Shown here one piece after another: positions 46,206-56,068 of a stretch of DNA of 64,000 nucleotides. A program made the translations under genes and the position numbers. The stretch's first letter is position 1; every line of letters starts with the position of its first letter. This DNA comes from Bacteroides finegoldii DSM 17565 (GTDB taxonomy: Bacteria > Bacteroidota > Bacteroidia > Bacteroidales > Bacteroidaceae). The stretch is from contig NZ_GG688321.1 in NCBI RefSeq assembly GCF_000156195.1, forward strand, positions 243,260 through 307,259. Direction: 5' to 3'. Below the pieces are notes generated by a model. The model was given only the letters and a program-made list of their open reading frames with translations. It ran no database searches and was not told where the DNA came from.

Positions 46206-47627
46206 ATGATAGAATCAAATCATGTCGTACTTTGGAACCGCTGTCTTGATATCATAAAAGACAATGTTCCCGATACGACATACAACACTTGGTTTGCCCC
46301 TATTGTTCCATTAAAATATGAGGACAAGACTTTGTATTTACAGATTCCCAGCCAGTTTTTCTATGAGATTCTGGAGGAAAGATTTGTAGATTTAATACGC
46401 AAGACTTTGTATAAGGTCATTGGCGAAGGAACCAAGTTGATGTACAACGTCATGGTAGACAAAACTTCGATTCCAAACCAAACCGTGAATCTCGAAGCAA
46501 GCAATCGTTCTACGGCTGTAACTCCTAAAAACATATTTGATGGAAACAAAGCTCCTAATTTCTTGCAGGCTCCTGCTGTTCAAGATTTAGATCCGCATTT
46601 GAATCCTAATTATAATTTCGAAAACTTCATTGAAGGATACAGTAACAAACTTTCAAGAAGTGTAGCCGAAGCCGTAGCGCTAAAACCTGGAGGAACTGCT
46701 TTTAACCCATTATTCCTTTATGGAGCTTCTGGAGTGGGAAAAACACATCTGGCTAATGCCATCGGTACGAAAATCAAAGAGATTTATCCAGAAAAAAGAG
46801 TCTTGTACGTATCGGCACATTTATTCCAAGTGCAATATACAGACTCTGTACGTAACAACACAACCAACGACTTCATTAATTTCTATCAGACCATCGATGT
46901 TTTAATCATTGATGATATTCAGGAATTTGCCGGTGTTACCAAAACACAAAACAATTTCTTCCATATCTTCAATCATCTACATCAGAACGGCAAACAGCTT
47001 ATATTAACTTCCGACCGTGCTCCTGTATTGTTGCAAGGTATTGAAGAACGTTTGCTTACCCGTTTCAAATGGGGTATGGTAGCTGAATTGGAAAAACCGA
47101 CCGTAGAACTTCGCAAAAATATTCTGCGCAATAAAATACACCGCGATGGACTCCAATTTCCAGAGGAGGTAATCGATTATATTGCCGAAAATGTGAATGA
47201 AAGCGTACGTGACTTGGAAGGTATCGTTATTGCTATCATGGCACGTTCTACTATTTTCAATAAGGAAATAGATATGGATTTGGCTCAACATATCGTGCAC
47301 GGCGTTGTTCACAATGAAACGAAAGCCGTCACCATAGATGATATCCTTAAGGTAGTATGTAAACATTTCGACTTGGAGCCTGCAGCTATACATACTAAAT
47401 CCAGAAAGAGAGAAGTGGTGCAAGCGCGTCAGATTGCCATGTATCTAGCTAAAAATCACACAGACTTTTCAACTTCTAAGATCGGTAAATTCATTGGCAA
47501 CAAAGACCACGCAACCGTACTTCACGCTTGCAAAACCGTGAAAGGACAACTGGAAGTAGATAAGAGTTTTAACGCAGAAGTGCAGGAAATTGAAGCGTTA
47601 CTAAAAAGAAAAGGAATTAATGACTAG
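46206..47627 (+). CDS. dnaA: Chromosomal replication initiator DnaA
   Basis: The 473-residue protein shows domain I ([20 protein letters not shown]), AAA+ Walker A ([15 protein letters not shown]), Walker B ([12 protein letters not shown]), sensor motifs and the C-terminal DNA-binding signature ([17 protein letters not shown]). It opens the origin and starts replication. The surrounding genes do not include dnaN or gyrB, so dnaA is apparently not next to those here. Confidence 0.98.
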   Translation: MIESNHVVLWNRCLDIIKDNVPDTTYNTWFAPIVPLKYEDKTLYLQIPSQFFYEILEERFVDLIRKTLYKVIGEGTKLMYNVMVDKTSIPNQTVNLEASNRSTAVTPKNIFDGNKAPNFLQAPAVQDLDPHLNPNYNFENFIEGYSNKLSRSVAEAVALKPGGTAFNPLFLYGASGVGKTHLANAIGTKIKEIYPEKRVLYVSAHLFQVQYTDSVRNNTTNDFINFYQTIDVLIIDDIQEFAGVTKTQNNFFHIFNHLHQNGKQLILTSDRAPVLLQGIEERLLTRFKWGMVAELEKPTVELRKNILRNKIHRDGLQFPEEVIDYIAENVNESVRDLEGIVIAIMARSTIFNKEIDMDLAQHIVHGVVHNETKAVTIDDILKVVCKHFDLEPAAIHTKSRKREVVQARQIAMYLAKNHTDFSTSKIGKFIGNKDHATVLHACKTVKGQLEVDKSFNAEVQEIEALLKRKGIND

Positions 47628-47695
47628 TGATTAGGCTCATGATTCATGCTTCACAAACCTATTCACTAATCACTAACCATTATTTCAGTTCACTA

Positions 47696-48439
47696 TTATT
47701 TCAAAAATCCCTGCCGACGAAGCACCTTTAATAGATTTTCAGACATAAACTCATTATCTTTCTTCGTATAACGAACATCTGTAAAGACCTGGGCTAGAGT
47801 TTCTTTCTTATTCTCCTCTATAAATTGTTTGCTTTCAGGCAATGATTCTTTATAAGCATAGAGTTTGTCTATTTCTTCCGGTGTATAATCATGATACATT
47901 TCCTCGTGCACAGCAGCTTCCAAAGGCAAGCGATCAACCTGTGCAGGAATTCCATCCGGGTAACCGACTGTAATTGTCGTCAAAGGAAACACCAATTCAG
48001 GCAACCGGAGTGCATCGATAATCATTTGAGGATTATAAGTAGTGGTCCCCAAATAGCAAATTCCGAGCCCTACCTCCTCTGCCAACGTACAAAAAGTCTG
48101 TGCGACAAGCAGAGTGTCCATAGACGCATTCATAAAAGACATTAAATTGTCATAGCCAGGTACAGCTTTTCTTTGCTCACACCATTTTGAAAAGCGACGA
48201 AAATCAGCACAAAAAGTAAGTACAACAGGGGCACTTTTCACCATAGGCTGATTAAAATGAGCTGGTGAAAGCTTCTCTTTCATTTCAGCGTCACGAGTCA
48301 CAACCACACTATAAAGCTGCATACCTCCCATCGTAGAAGCTCGGAATGAAGTTTCAAGCAAATCATTTAACAAATCAGGAGTAATATCCTTCGATAGATA
48401 TTTCCTGATAGTCCTTCTGTTCTTTACGGTTTCAAACAT
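47696..48439 (-). CDS. Nitroreductase family flavoprotein
   Basis: The 247-residue protein starts with the flavin-binding VKNRRTIRKYLSKDIT and contains the GIGICYLG-like segment (EVGLGICYLGTTTYNPQMII), fitting the FMN-dependent nitroreductase family. Members reduce nitro groups, quinones or other acceptors with NAD(P)H. I chose 48439 because a TATCTTTG element at 48453-48460 rules out the longer frame. It is divergent from the ribonucleotide reductase gene; the substrate is unknown. Confidence 0.87.
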   Translation of the reverse strand: MFETVKNRRTIRKYLSKDITPDLLNDLLETSFRASTMGGMQLYSVVVTRDAEMKEKLSPAHFNQPMVKSAPVVLTFCADFRRFSKWCEQRKAVPGYDNLMSFMNASMDTLLVAQTFCTLAEEVGLGICYLGTTTYNPQMIIDALRLPELVFPLTTITVGYPDGIPAQVDRLPLEAAVHEEMYHDYTPEEIDKLYAYKESLPESKQFIEENKKETLAQVFTDVRYTKKDNEFMSENLLKVLRRQGFLK

Positions 48440-48452
48440 TTCTTTTTTATTG

Positions 48453-48460
48453 CAAAGATA
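48453..48460 (-). promoter_or_regulatory. Promoter -7 element of the nitroreductase gene
   Basis: TATCTTTG on the minus strand fits TAnnTTTG, 13 bp before the chosen start. Confidence 0.5.
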
Positions 48461-48619
48461 CAAAAAGAAAAATCTATTTTGCTATATCTACAGAACAGAA
48501 TAGTTTTCTTTTTGGAAAACTTTAACCTTTAAACAAAAAGCAGATTCCATTGTTTATCAAACACTTATCATTAATAAATAGAAAACTTATAGTCTGTCAA
48601 TAAATTATTTCATTTTTAT

Positions 48620-48650
48620 TTTGATAGATGAAAAAACATTCTTAGATTTG
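48620..48650 (+). promoter_or_regulatory. Promoter of the class II ribonucleotide reductase gene
   Basis: TTTG (48620-48623), a 19-bp spacer and TAGATTTG (48643-48650) match both parts of the Bacteroides consensus. It places the transcript start near 48657, downstream of any in-frame ATG at 48621. Confidence 0.7.
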
Positions 48651-48725
48651 CATCCACATTTGTTAACGATAAGTAAACTTCTACACATTACTTATTTAAA
48701 AATCAGATTTAACGCACATTGCATC

Positions 48726-51269
48726 GTGGAAAAACAAATTTATTCTTATGACGAAGCCTACGAAGAATCTTTACGATATTTTCAAGGTGACGAACTTGCT
48801 GCAAGAGTTTGGGTAAACAAATATGCAGTAAAAGATTCTTTCGGAAACATTTATGAAAAGTCTCCGGAAGATATGCATTGGAGAATTGCCAATGAAGTGG
48901 CACGCATCGAATCGAAGTATCCGAATGCTTTAACAGCAAAAGAGCTGTACGATCTATTGGATCACTTCAAATACATTGTTCCACAAGGTAGCCCGATGAC
49001 TGGAATCGGTAACGACTATCAAGTTGCTTCCCTATCCAATTGTTTTGTTATCGGTGTAGATGGTGCTGCCGACTCTTATGGTGCTATCATTAAAATTGAC
49101 GAAGAGCAAGTACAACTGATGAAAAGACGTGGAGGAGTGGGCCATGACCTATCCCATATCCGTCCGAAAGGTTCTCCCGTTAAAAATTCAGCATTAACTT
49201 CAACAGGTCTTGTGCCATTCATGGAACGTTATTCCAATTCGACCCGTGAAGTAGCTCAAGATGGACGTCGCGGAGCACTCATGCTAAGTGTATCTATCAA
49301 ACATCCGGACTCAGAAGCTTTCATCGATGCAAAAATGACAGAAGGAAAAGTAACCGGAGCAAATGTTTCCGTGAAATTAGACGATGCTTTCATGCAGGCT
49401 GCTGTTGACGGAAAGCCATACTTACAACAATATCCTATTGATTCTTCCGACCCTACATTTACAAAAGAAATAGATGCTTCTACTTTATGGAAGAAGATCG
49501 TTCACAATGCATGGAAATCAGCAGAACCGGGTGTTCTGTTCTGGGATACAATAATTCGCGAATCCGTACCGGATTGTTACGCAGATTTAGGTTACCGGAC
49601 CGTTTCCACGAATCCATGTGGCGAGATACCTCTATGTCCTTACGACTCATGCCGTCTCTTGGCAATCAATTTGTATTCATATGTAGTAAATCCGTTTAAA
49701 CCGAATGCTTATTTCGATTTTGATCTGTTTAAGAAACATGTGGCATTAGCTCAACGTATCATGGATGACATCATCGACCTCGAACTGGAGAAAATCGAAC
49801 GCATCATGCACAAGATTGATGAGGATCCGGAAAACGACGAAGTGAAGCGGGCAGAACGTGTACTCTGGGAAAAGATATATAAGAAAAGCGGACAAGGACG
49901 ACGTACAGGTGTAGGTATCACTGCAGAAGGTGATATGCTCGCAGCATTAGGATTACGCTACGGAACAGAAGAGGCTACCGAATTCTCAGAAAAAGTACAT
50001 AAGACAGTAGCTCTTGGCGCTTATCGTTCTTCTGTAGAAATGGCGAAGGAGCGTGGTGCTTTCGAAATATATGATAACAAACGCGAGCAGAACAATCCGT
50101 TCATCCAACGTTTGGCAGAAGCCGACCCTGAGCTATATGAAGAAATGAAGAAATACGGACGACGCAACATTGCCTGCCTGACTATCGCTCCCACCGGAAC
50201 AACCAGCCTGATGACTCAGACAACTTCTGGCATTGAACCGGTATTCTTGCCAGTTTACAAACGTAGAAGAAAAGTGAATCCGAATGACACCAATGTTCAT
50301 GTCGACTTTGTTGATGAAACAGGAGATGCATTCGAAGAGTATATTGTATTCCATCACAAGTTTGTCACATGGATGGAAGCCAATGGATACGATCCGTCCA
50401 AACGTTATTCTCAGGAAGAGATTGACAAATTAGTAGCCAAGTCTCCTTATTATAAAGCTACTTCCAACGATGTCGACTGGTTGATGAAAGTAAAGATGCA
50501 GGGAAGAATCCAAAAATGGGTAGACCATTCCATCAGCGTAACTATTAATCTGCCGAATGACGTAGACGAGGATCTGGTAAACCGTTTATATGTGGAAGCA
50601 TGGAAATCCGGTTGTAAAGGTTGTACCGTATACCGTGACGGCTCCCGTTCCGGTGTACTTATCTCAACCAAATCTGACAAAAACAAGAAAGAGGAACTTC
50701 CTCCTTGCAAACCGCCTACGGTCGTAGAAGTGCGTCCACGAATATTAGAAGCAGATGTTGTACGTTTCCAGAATAACAAAGAAAAATGGGTGGCTTTCGT
50801 TGGCCTGCTAGATGGACATCCTTATGAAATCTTCACCGGTCTGCAAGATGACGATGAAGGTATTTTATTACCTAAGAGCGTGACTAGCGGACGTATCATC
50901 AAAAATATAGATGAAGACGGAACGAAGCGTTACGACTTCCAATTTGAAAACAAGCGCGGATATAAGACGACTATTGAAGGATTGTCTGAGAAGTTCAATA
51001 AAGAATATTGGAACTACGCCAAATTGATTTCCGGAGTACTCCGTTACCGAATGCCAATAGAACAAGTTATTAAACTGGTAGGTTCTTTGCAACTGAACAG
51101 TGAAAATATCAATACTTGGAAAAACGGTGTAGAACGCGCTCTGAAGAAATACATCCAGGATGGAACCGAAGCAAAAGGCAAGAAATGTCCGAACTGTGGC
51201 AATGAAACTCTCGTTTATCAGGAAGGATGTCTGATTTGTACCACTTGCGGGGCTTCCAGATGTGGATAA
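48726..51269 (+). CDS. nrdJ: Adenosylcobalamin-dependent (class II) ribonucleotide reductase
   Basis: The 847-residue enzyme makes deoxyribonucleotides using B12. The redox Cys106 (ASLSNCFVIG), thiyl-radical Cys298 region (TNPCGEIPLCPYDSC), APTGTTSLMTQTTSGIEP and GCKGCTVYRDGSRSG are all present. A C-terminal zinc ribbon (CPNCG then CTTCGASRCG) probably supports regeneration of the active site. I chose the GTG at 48726 since the family sequence begins there and the promoter at 48643-48650 excludes the ATG at 48621. It is 14 bp before the glucanotransferase gene. Confidence 0.92.
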   Translation: MEKQIYSYDEAYEESLRYFQGDELAARVWVNKYAVKDSFGNIYEKSPEDMHWRIANEVARIESKYPNALTAKELYDLLDHFKYIVPQGSPMTGIGNDYQVASLSNCFVIGVDGAADSYGAIIKIDEEQVQLMKRRGGVGHDLSHIRPKGSPVKNSALTSTGLVPFMERYSNSTREVAQDGRRGALMLSVSIKHPDSEAFIDAKMTEGKVTGANVSVKLDDAFMQAAVDGKPYLQQYPIDSSDPTFTKEIDASTLWKKIVHNAWKSAEPGVLFWDTIIRESVPDCYADLGYRTVSTNPCGEIPLCPYDSCRLLAINLYSYVVNPFKPNAYFDFDLFKKHVALAQRIMDDIIDLELEKIERIMHKIDEDPENDEVKRAERVLWEKIYKKSGQGRRTGVGITAEGDMLAALGLRYGTEEATEFSEKVHKTVALGAYRSSVEMAKERGAFEIYDNKREQNNPFIQRLAEADPELYEEMKKYGRRNIACLTIAPTGTTSLMTQTTSGIEPVFLPVYKRRRKVNPNDTNVHVDFVDETGDAFEEYIVFHHKFVTWMEANGYDPSKRYSQEEIDKLVAKSPYYKATSNDVDWLMKVKMQGRIQKWVDHSISVTINLPNDVDEDLVNRLYVEAWKSGCKGCTVYRDGSRSGVLISTKSDKNKKEELPPCKPPTVVEVRPRILEADVVRFQNNKEKWVAFVGLLDGHPYEIFTGLQDDDEGILLPKSVTSGRIIKNIDEDGTKRYDFQFENKRGYKTTIEGLSEKFNKEYWNYAKLISGVLRYRMPIEQVIKLVGSLQLNSENINTWKNGVERALKKYIQDGTEAKGKKCPNCGNETLVYQEGCLICTTCGASRCG

Positions 51270-51283
51270 ACATTCTATAATAT

Positions 51284-53965
51284 ATGATCTTATCATTTAA
51301 TATCGAATACCGTACCAATTGGGGGGAGGAAGTCAAGCTTGCAGGCTTATCGACGGAATCCACCCCAATGTACACTACAGACGGTATATATTGGACGGCA
51401 GAAGTGGAACTGGAAGTTCCTCAAGAAGGATTGACTATCCATTATAGCTACCAGATAGAACAAAACGGAATCGTCATCCGCAAAGAATGGAACAATTTTC
51501 CACGATGCCTTTTTCTATCCGGTACTCCTAGAAAAAAGTATAGAATCAATGATTGCTGGAAAAATATCCCGGAGCAACTATACCTTTACAGTTCTGCCTT
51601 TACAGAAGCATTATTATCACATCCCGAAAGGGTAGACATTCCGCAAGGGTATAAGAAAGGGCTAATAATAAAAGCTTATGCCCCGCGCATCAACAAAGAT
51701 TATTGTCTGGCCATTTGCGGCAATCAGAAAGCACTAGGTAACTGGGATCCGGAAAAAGCCGTTTTAATGAGTGACTCCAATTTCCCCGAATGGCAGGTGG
51801 AGCTAGATGCAAGCAAGCTCAAATATCCTTTGGAATATAAATTTATCCTTTGCCATAAACAGGAAAGAAAAATTGATTGCTGGGAGAAAAACCCTAATCG
51901 TTATCTGGCAGACCCGGAAATAAAGACGAACGAGACACTCGTGATTTCCGACCGATATGTCTATTTTGATATTCCAATATGGAAAGGTGCAGGAATTGCC
52001 ATCCCCGTATTTTCTCTGAAATCAGAAAAAAGTTTTGGAGTAGGTGATTTCGGTGATCTGAAACTCATGATCGATTGGGCGGTAAACACACATCAGAAGG
52101 TCATCCAAATTCTACCGATTAATGACACGACCATGACCCATACATGGACGGACTCTTATCCCTACAACAGTATTTCCATCTATGCTTTTCATCCGATGTA
52201 TGCGGATATAAAGCAAATGGGAACACTGAAAGACAAAGAAGCAGCCTCTAGGTTCAATCAGAAACAACAAGAACTGAATAATCTTACAACTATTGATTAT
52301 GAGGCTGTAAACCGGGCTAAATGGGAATTCTTCCATCTGATATTCCAGCAAGAAGGGGAAAAAGTATTGGCTTCCGAGAAATTCAAGGAGTTCTTCGAAA
52401 CTAACAAAGAATGGTTGCGACCTTACGCAGTCTTCAGCTATCTGCGTGATGCTTACCGGACCTCCGACTTCCGTGAATGGCCGAGACATTCTGTATACGA
52501 TGCACAGGAGATAGAAAAGATGTGTCAACCGGAAACGGTAGATTATCCCCACATCGCATTATACTACTATATTCAATATCATCTGCATCTGCAATTATTG
52601 GCTGCGACAAAATATGCTCGTGAAAATGGGGTCGTACTAAAGGGAGACATACCTATTGGCATTAGCCGCAACAGTGTGGAAGCCTGGACAGAACCTCATT
52701 ACTTCAATCTCAACGGACAAGCAGGCGCTCCTCCCGACGACTTCTCGGTCAACGGACAAAATTGGGGATTCCCTACTTACAATTGGGATGTAATGGAAAA
52801 GGACGGATATCGCTGGTGGATGAAAAGATTCCAGAAAATGGCCGAATATTTCGATGCTTACCGAATTGACCATATTCTCGGTTTCTTCCGTATTTGGGAA
52901 ATACCGATGAATGCCGTACATGGATTGTTAGGACAATTCGTTCCCTCCCTACCGATGAGTAGAGAAGAGATAGAAAATTATGGTTTCACATTCCGAGAAG
53001 AATACCTGTCTCCATTCATTCATGAATCATTTCTCGGACAGGTGTTTGGACCTTATGTCAATCTCGTAAAACAAGATTTTCTCCAGTTAGTGGACAAATC
53101 CGGTATTTACCGTATGAGACCTGGCTTTGAGACACAACAAGAAGTCAAACAATTCTTTGCCGGTAAAAATGACGAAAACAGTATCTGGGTCCGTGATGGA
53201 TTATATTCTTTAATCAGTAATGTACTGTTTATTCCGGACAATAAGGAACAAGGAAAGTACCATCCCCGTATCGGAGCGCAACGTGATTTCATTTTCCGTT
53301 CGTTGAGCGAAGAAGACAAGAATGCTTTCAACAAATTATACAACCAGTATTATTATCATCGCCACAACGACTTTTGGTACCAACAGGCCATGAAAAAGTT
53401 ACCTCAATTGACACAATCTACCCGTATGTTGGTATGTGGCGAAGATTTAGGAATGATTCCCGCTTGTGTGTCCTCCGTAATGAACGAGTTACGTATTCTT
53501 AGTTTGGAAATTCAACGAATGCCAAAGGAGCCGTCGTATGAGTTCGGACATTTAAATGAATATCCATACCGATCTGTGTGCACCATTTCCACTCATGATA
53601 TGTCTACTCTACGTGGGTGGTGGGAAGAAGATTATCAACAGACCCAACGTTATTACAATACAATGTTAGGGCATTATGGCACAGCTCCTGCCATTGCAAC
53701 TCCGGAACTTTGTGAAGAGATTGTACGCAATCACCTCAACAGTAATTCTATTCTCTGCATACTGTCTTTTCAAGATTGGTTGTCAGTTGATGGAAAATGG
53801 AGAAATCCTAATGTGGAAGAAGAACGAATCAACGTTCCATCCAATCCACGAAATTATTGGCGATATCGGATGCATATCACATTAGAGCAACTGATGAAAG
53901 CCAAAGAACTGAATAGCAAGATAAGTGAATTAATACAATACACAGGAAGAAACCCGGAGAAATAA
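51284..53965 (+). CDS. malQ: 4-alpha-glucanotransferase with N-terminal CBM20 domains (DPE2-like)
   Basis: The 893-residue protein starts with two starch-binding-like beta domains (about 1-90 and 125-215, the latter with NQKALGNWDPEKA typical of CBM20), then a GH77 barrel. Catalytic residues are visible in FDAYRIDHILGFFRIW (nucleophile Asp), LVCGEDLGMIP (acid/base Glu) and STHDMSTLRGWW (Asp). A long insertion in the barrel matches the DPE2 type. It shuffles glucan chains during glycogen or maltodextrin metabolism in the cytoplasm. It is probably cotranscribed with nrdJ, 14 bp upstream. Confidence 0.92.
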   Translation: MILSFNIEYRTNWGEEVKLAGLSTESTPMYTTDGIYWTAEVELEVPQEGLTIHYSYQIEQNGIVIRKEWNNFPRCLFLSGTPRKKYRINDCWKNIPEQLYLYSSAFTEALLSHPERVDIPQGYKKGLIIKAYAPRINKDYCLAICGNQKALGNWDPEKAVLMSDSNFPEWQVELDASKLKYPLEYKFILCHKQERKIDCWEKNPNRYLADPEIKTNETLVISDRYVYFDIPIWKGAGIAIPVFSLKSEKSFGVGDFGDLKLMIDWAVNTHQKVIQILPINDTTMTHTWTDSYPYNSISIYAFHPMYADIKQMGTLKDKEAASRFNQKQQELNNLTTIDYEAVNRAKWEFFHLIFQQEGEKVLASEKFKEFFETNKEWLRPYAVFSYLRDAYRTSDFREWPRHSVYDAQEIEKMCQPETVDYPHIALYYYIQYHLHLQLLAATKYARENGVVLKGDIPIGISRNSVEAWTEPHYFNLNGQAGAPPDDFSVNGQNWGFPTYNWDVMEKDGYRWWMKRFQKMAEYFDAYRIDHILGFFRIWEIPMNAVHGLLGQFVPSLPMSREEIENYGFTFREEYLSPFIHESFLGQVFGPYVNLVKQDFLQLVDKSGIYRMRPGFETQQEVKQFFAGKNDENSIWVRDGLYSLISNVLFIPDNKEQGKYHPRIGAQRDFIFRSLSEEDKNAFNKLYNQYYYHRHNDFWYQQAMKKLPQLTQSTRMLVCGEDLGMIPACVSSVMNELRILSLEIQRMPKEPSYEFGHLNEYPYRSVCTISTHDMSTLRGWWEEDYQQTQRYYNTMLGHYGTAPAIATPELCEEIVRNHLNSNSILCILSFQDWLSVDGKWRNPNVEEERINVPSNPRNYWRYRMHITLEQLMKAKELNSKISELIQYTGRNPEK

Positions 53966-53986
53966 TTTGACTTCTATCTATATTAA

Positions 53987-54030
53987 ACACGGATTATACA
54001 AATTCCTTTTTAAATCTGTATAATCCGTGT
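53987..54030. terminator. Hairpin after the glucanotransferase gene
   Basis: ACACGGATTATACA (53987-54000) and TGTATAATCCGTGT (54017-54030) form a perfect 14-bp stem with a 16-nt loop. It may end transcription or act as an attenuator before the acyltransferase gene 18 bp later. Confidence 0.6.
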
Positions 54031-54048
54031 AAACAGATTATTAAAAGA

Positions 54049-55077
54049 ATGAAAGAGACCCCGAGTAAACGTATTGATTTTGTAGACTTAACTAAAGGAG
54101 TCTGCATCATTCTCGTAGTCATGACACATATTGGTGGAGCTTTCGAGCAACTCGATAGGGGCTCTATGTTATCCTGTTTCCGTATGCCACTGTATTTTTT
54201 TATATCAGGAGTTTTCTTTAAACCATACGAAGCTTTATCAGGATTCATTCTTCGGAAAATAAACAAGTTGATTATCCCTTTTCTTTTCTTCTATCTAAGT
54301 GCATTCCTCCTTAAATACATCATTTGGAAAATAGCACCGGGAGTATTCCATTTACCTGTATCATGGAAAGAACTTTTGATAGTATTTCATGGACATGACC
54401 TTATCAAATTCAATCCGCCGATCTGGTTTCTAGTAGCCTTATTCAACTGTAATATCCTGTTTTATCTAGTCCATTTCCTAAGAAATAAATATCTGCCTGC
54501 CATGTTTGCTCTTACCTTATTGATCGGGTGTACAGGATTTTATCTAGGTAAAGCACAAATAACACTCCCTCTCTATCTCGATGTTGCCATGACGGCTCTC
54601 CCTTTCTATGTAGCAGGATTCTGGATTCGTAGATATAACTTCTTCTTATTTCCACATCACCGTTTTGATAAGTTAATTCCGCTTTTCGTTTTGTTGGCAT
54701 TGTTAGTCATGCATTTTACTGCTACTACATTGGGGATGAGAACAAACAACTACTCTGGGAGTATCTTTCAAGTATACATCGCTGCATTCGCCGGAATATT
54801 TATGATTATGCTACTTTGCAAAAAAATGAAAAGAGTAAAGATTATTTCTTATCTAGGAAGGTACTCTATCATCACCCTAAGCATACACGGTCCCATACTC
54901 CATTTTCTAGAGCCATTGATAGCACGCTACATTCATAATAGTTGGGCACAAGCAACAATGCTTTTGTTCATAACATTAAGTATATGTATTCTACTCACCC
55001 CCCTCTTTCTGAAAGTAATCCCGCAAATGGTTGCACAGAAGGACTTGTTAAAAATTAAACAGATTCATACTAAATAA
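54049..55077 (+). CDS. Acyltransferase family 3 membrane protein
   Basis: The 342-residue protein has about ten hydrophobic segments and the Acyltransferase_3 opening RIDFVDLTKGVCIILVVMTH (invariant-type His at the end), then FRMPLYFFISGVFF. Members transfer acetyl or similar groups to exported sugars or lipids. It sits before folB with a 10-bp gap, and its substrate is unknown. Confidence 0.85.
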   Translation: MKETPSKRIDFVDLTKGVCIILVVMTHIGGAFEQLDRGSMLSCFRMPLYFFISGVFFKPYEALSGFILRKINKLIIPFLFFYLSAFLLKYIIWKIAPGVFHLPVSWKELLIVFHGHDLIKFNPPIWFLVALFNCNILFYLVHFLRNKYLPAMFALTLLIGCTGFYLGKAQITLPLYLDVAMTALPFYVAGFWIRRYNFFLFPHHRFDKLIPLFVLLALLVMHFTATTLGMRTNNYSGSIFQVYIAAFAGIFMIMLLCKKMKRVKIISYLGRYSIITLSIHGPILHFLEPLIARYIHNSWAQATMLLFITLSICILLTPLFLKVIPQMVAQKDLLKIKQIHTK

Positions 55078-55087
55078 TAAATAGTAT

Positions 55088-55459
55088 ATGAAAATAAATA
55101 AAAGCTATATCTTTTTGAAAGGGATTCGATTTTACGCCTACCATGGAGTAGCCCCACAAGAGAATTTGATTGGTAATGAGTATATTATCGACCTAAAACT
55201 AGGTGTTGACATCAGCAAGGCGATGCAGACAGACGAAGTGACAGATACCGTAAACTATGCTGAGGTATATAACGTTATAAAAACAGAAATGGACATTTCA
55301 TCCAAATTACTAGAACATGTAGGGAAACGAATTGTGAAGAAACTATTCAAACAATTCGCTACTATTGAAGACATTGATCTGTTTCTATCCAAACGAAACC
55401 CACCGATGGGGGCAGACATAGAATCGGCAGGAATAGAGCTCCATTGTAGCAGAAAATAA
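55088..55459 (+). CDS. folB: Dihydroneopterin aldolase
   Basis: The 123-residue enzyme converts 7,8-dihydroneopterin to 6-hydroxymethyl-dihydropterin in folate synthesis. The FolB pattern is clear: GIRFYAYHGVAPQENLIGNE with the conserved Glu, TVNYAEVYNVI, and FLSKRNPPMGADIE with the catalytic Lys. It follows the acyltransferase gene by 10 bp. Confidence 0.95.
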   Translation: MKINKSYIFLKGIRFYAYHGVAPQENLIGNEYIIDLKLGVDISKAMQTDEVTDTVNYAEVYNVIKTEMDISSKLLEHVGKRIVKKLFKQFATIEDIDLFLSKRNPPMGADIESAGIELHCSRK

Positions 55460-55539
55460 AAACGGGCACGTCTGCCATTCCGAACCAATCAAGAATAACA
55501 GACGTAACAATAAATTATGGTAAAAATTCTATTGGTAGC

Positions 55540-56064
55540 TCATAATCTTTTCTTTTTCCTTCTATTCACAGATTCCACAGCTTCCGTTACCACAGGCTTA
55601 TTCTGGAAACGTTTTGTATAACTGGAATAGTCAGGATGGATACGTTCGTAGTCAGGATCCATAAACAACGGGCTGGAAATAATATGATCCGCTGTTGAAC
55701 GGTTACAGCAAAATACGATATTTTCCACACCGGCCAAACGAGTCAAAGCTTTTACATCTGTATCATGAGGTTGCAAAGTCATAGGATCAGTAAAAAAGAA
55801 AAGATAATCAATCTGCCCATCGACAATACGTGATCCCATCTGCTGATCACCGCCTAATGGACCGGATTTCAGTATTGTAAAATCCCATTCTACATCAGGA
55901 TGTTTTTCTTTCAATGCTTCCAGTATTAGTGTCCCGGTAGTACCTGTACAATAGAATTTATTTCCCATCAACAATTCTGAATTCCACAACACCCACTCGA
56001 TAAGATCTTTCTTCATCGCATCATGTGCTACCAGCCCGATGCCCCTTCTAACCTTTGCTTCCAT
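55540..56064 (-). CDS. mgsA: Methylglyoxal synthase
   Basis: The 174-residue enzyme turns dihydroxyacetone phosphate into methylglyoxal and phosphate, a glycolysis bypass during phosphate limitation. Motifs are VAHDAMKKDLIEWV, CTGTTGTLI, SGPLGGDQQMGSRIV and FFTDPMTLQPHDTDVKAL, where the catalytic Asp and His lie. It starts 4 bp after the GT2 gene ends, so it is the last gene of the mtaB operon. Confidence 0.95.
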   Translation of the reverse strand: MEAKVRRGIGLVAHDAMKKDLIEWVLWNSELLMGNKFYCTGTTGTLILEALKEKHPDVEWDFTILKSGPLGGDQQMGSRIVDGQIDYLFFFTDPMTLQPHDTDVKALTRLAGVENIVFCCNRSTADHIISSPLFMDPDYERIHPDYSSYTKRFQNKPVVTEAVESVNRRKKKRL

Positions 56065-56068
56065 TTCG

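Noticed and set aside
48657..48725. Cobalamin riboswitch before the B12-dependent reductase
   Set aside because: The predicted leader is only about 70 nt and no B12-box-like sequence or required junction was seen.
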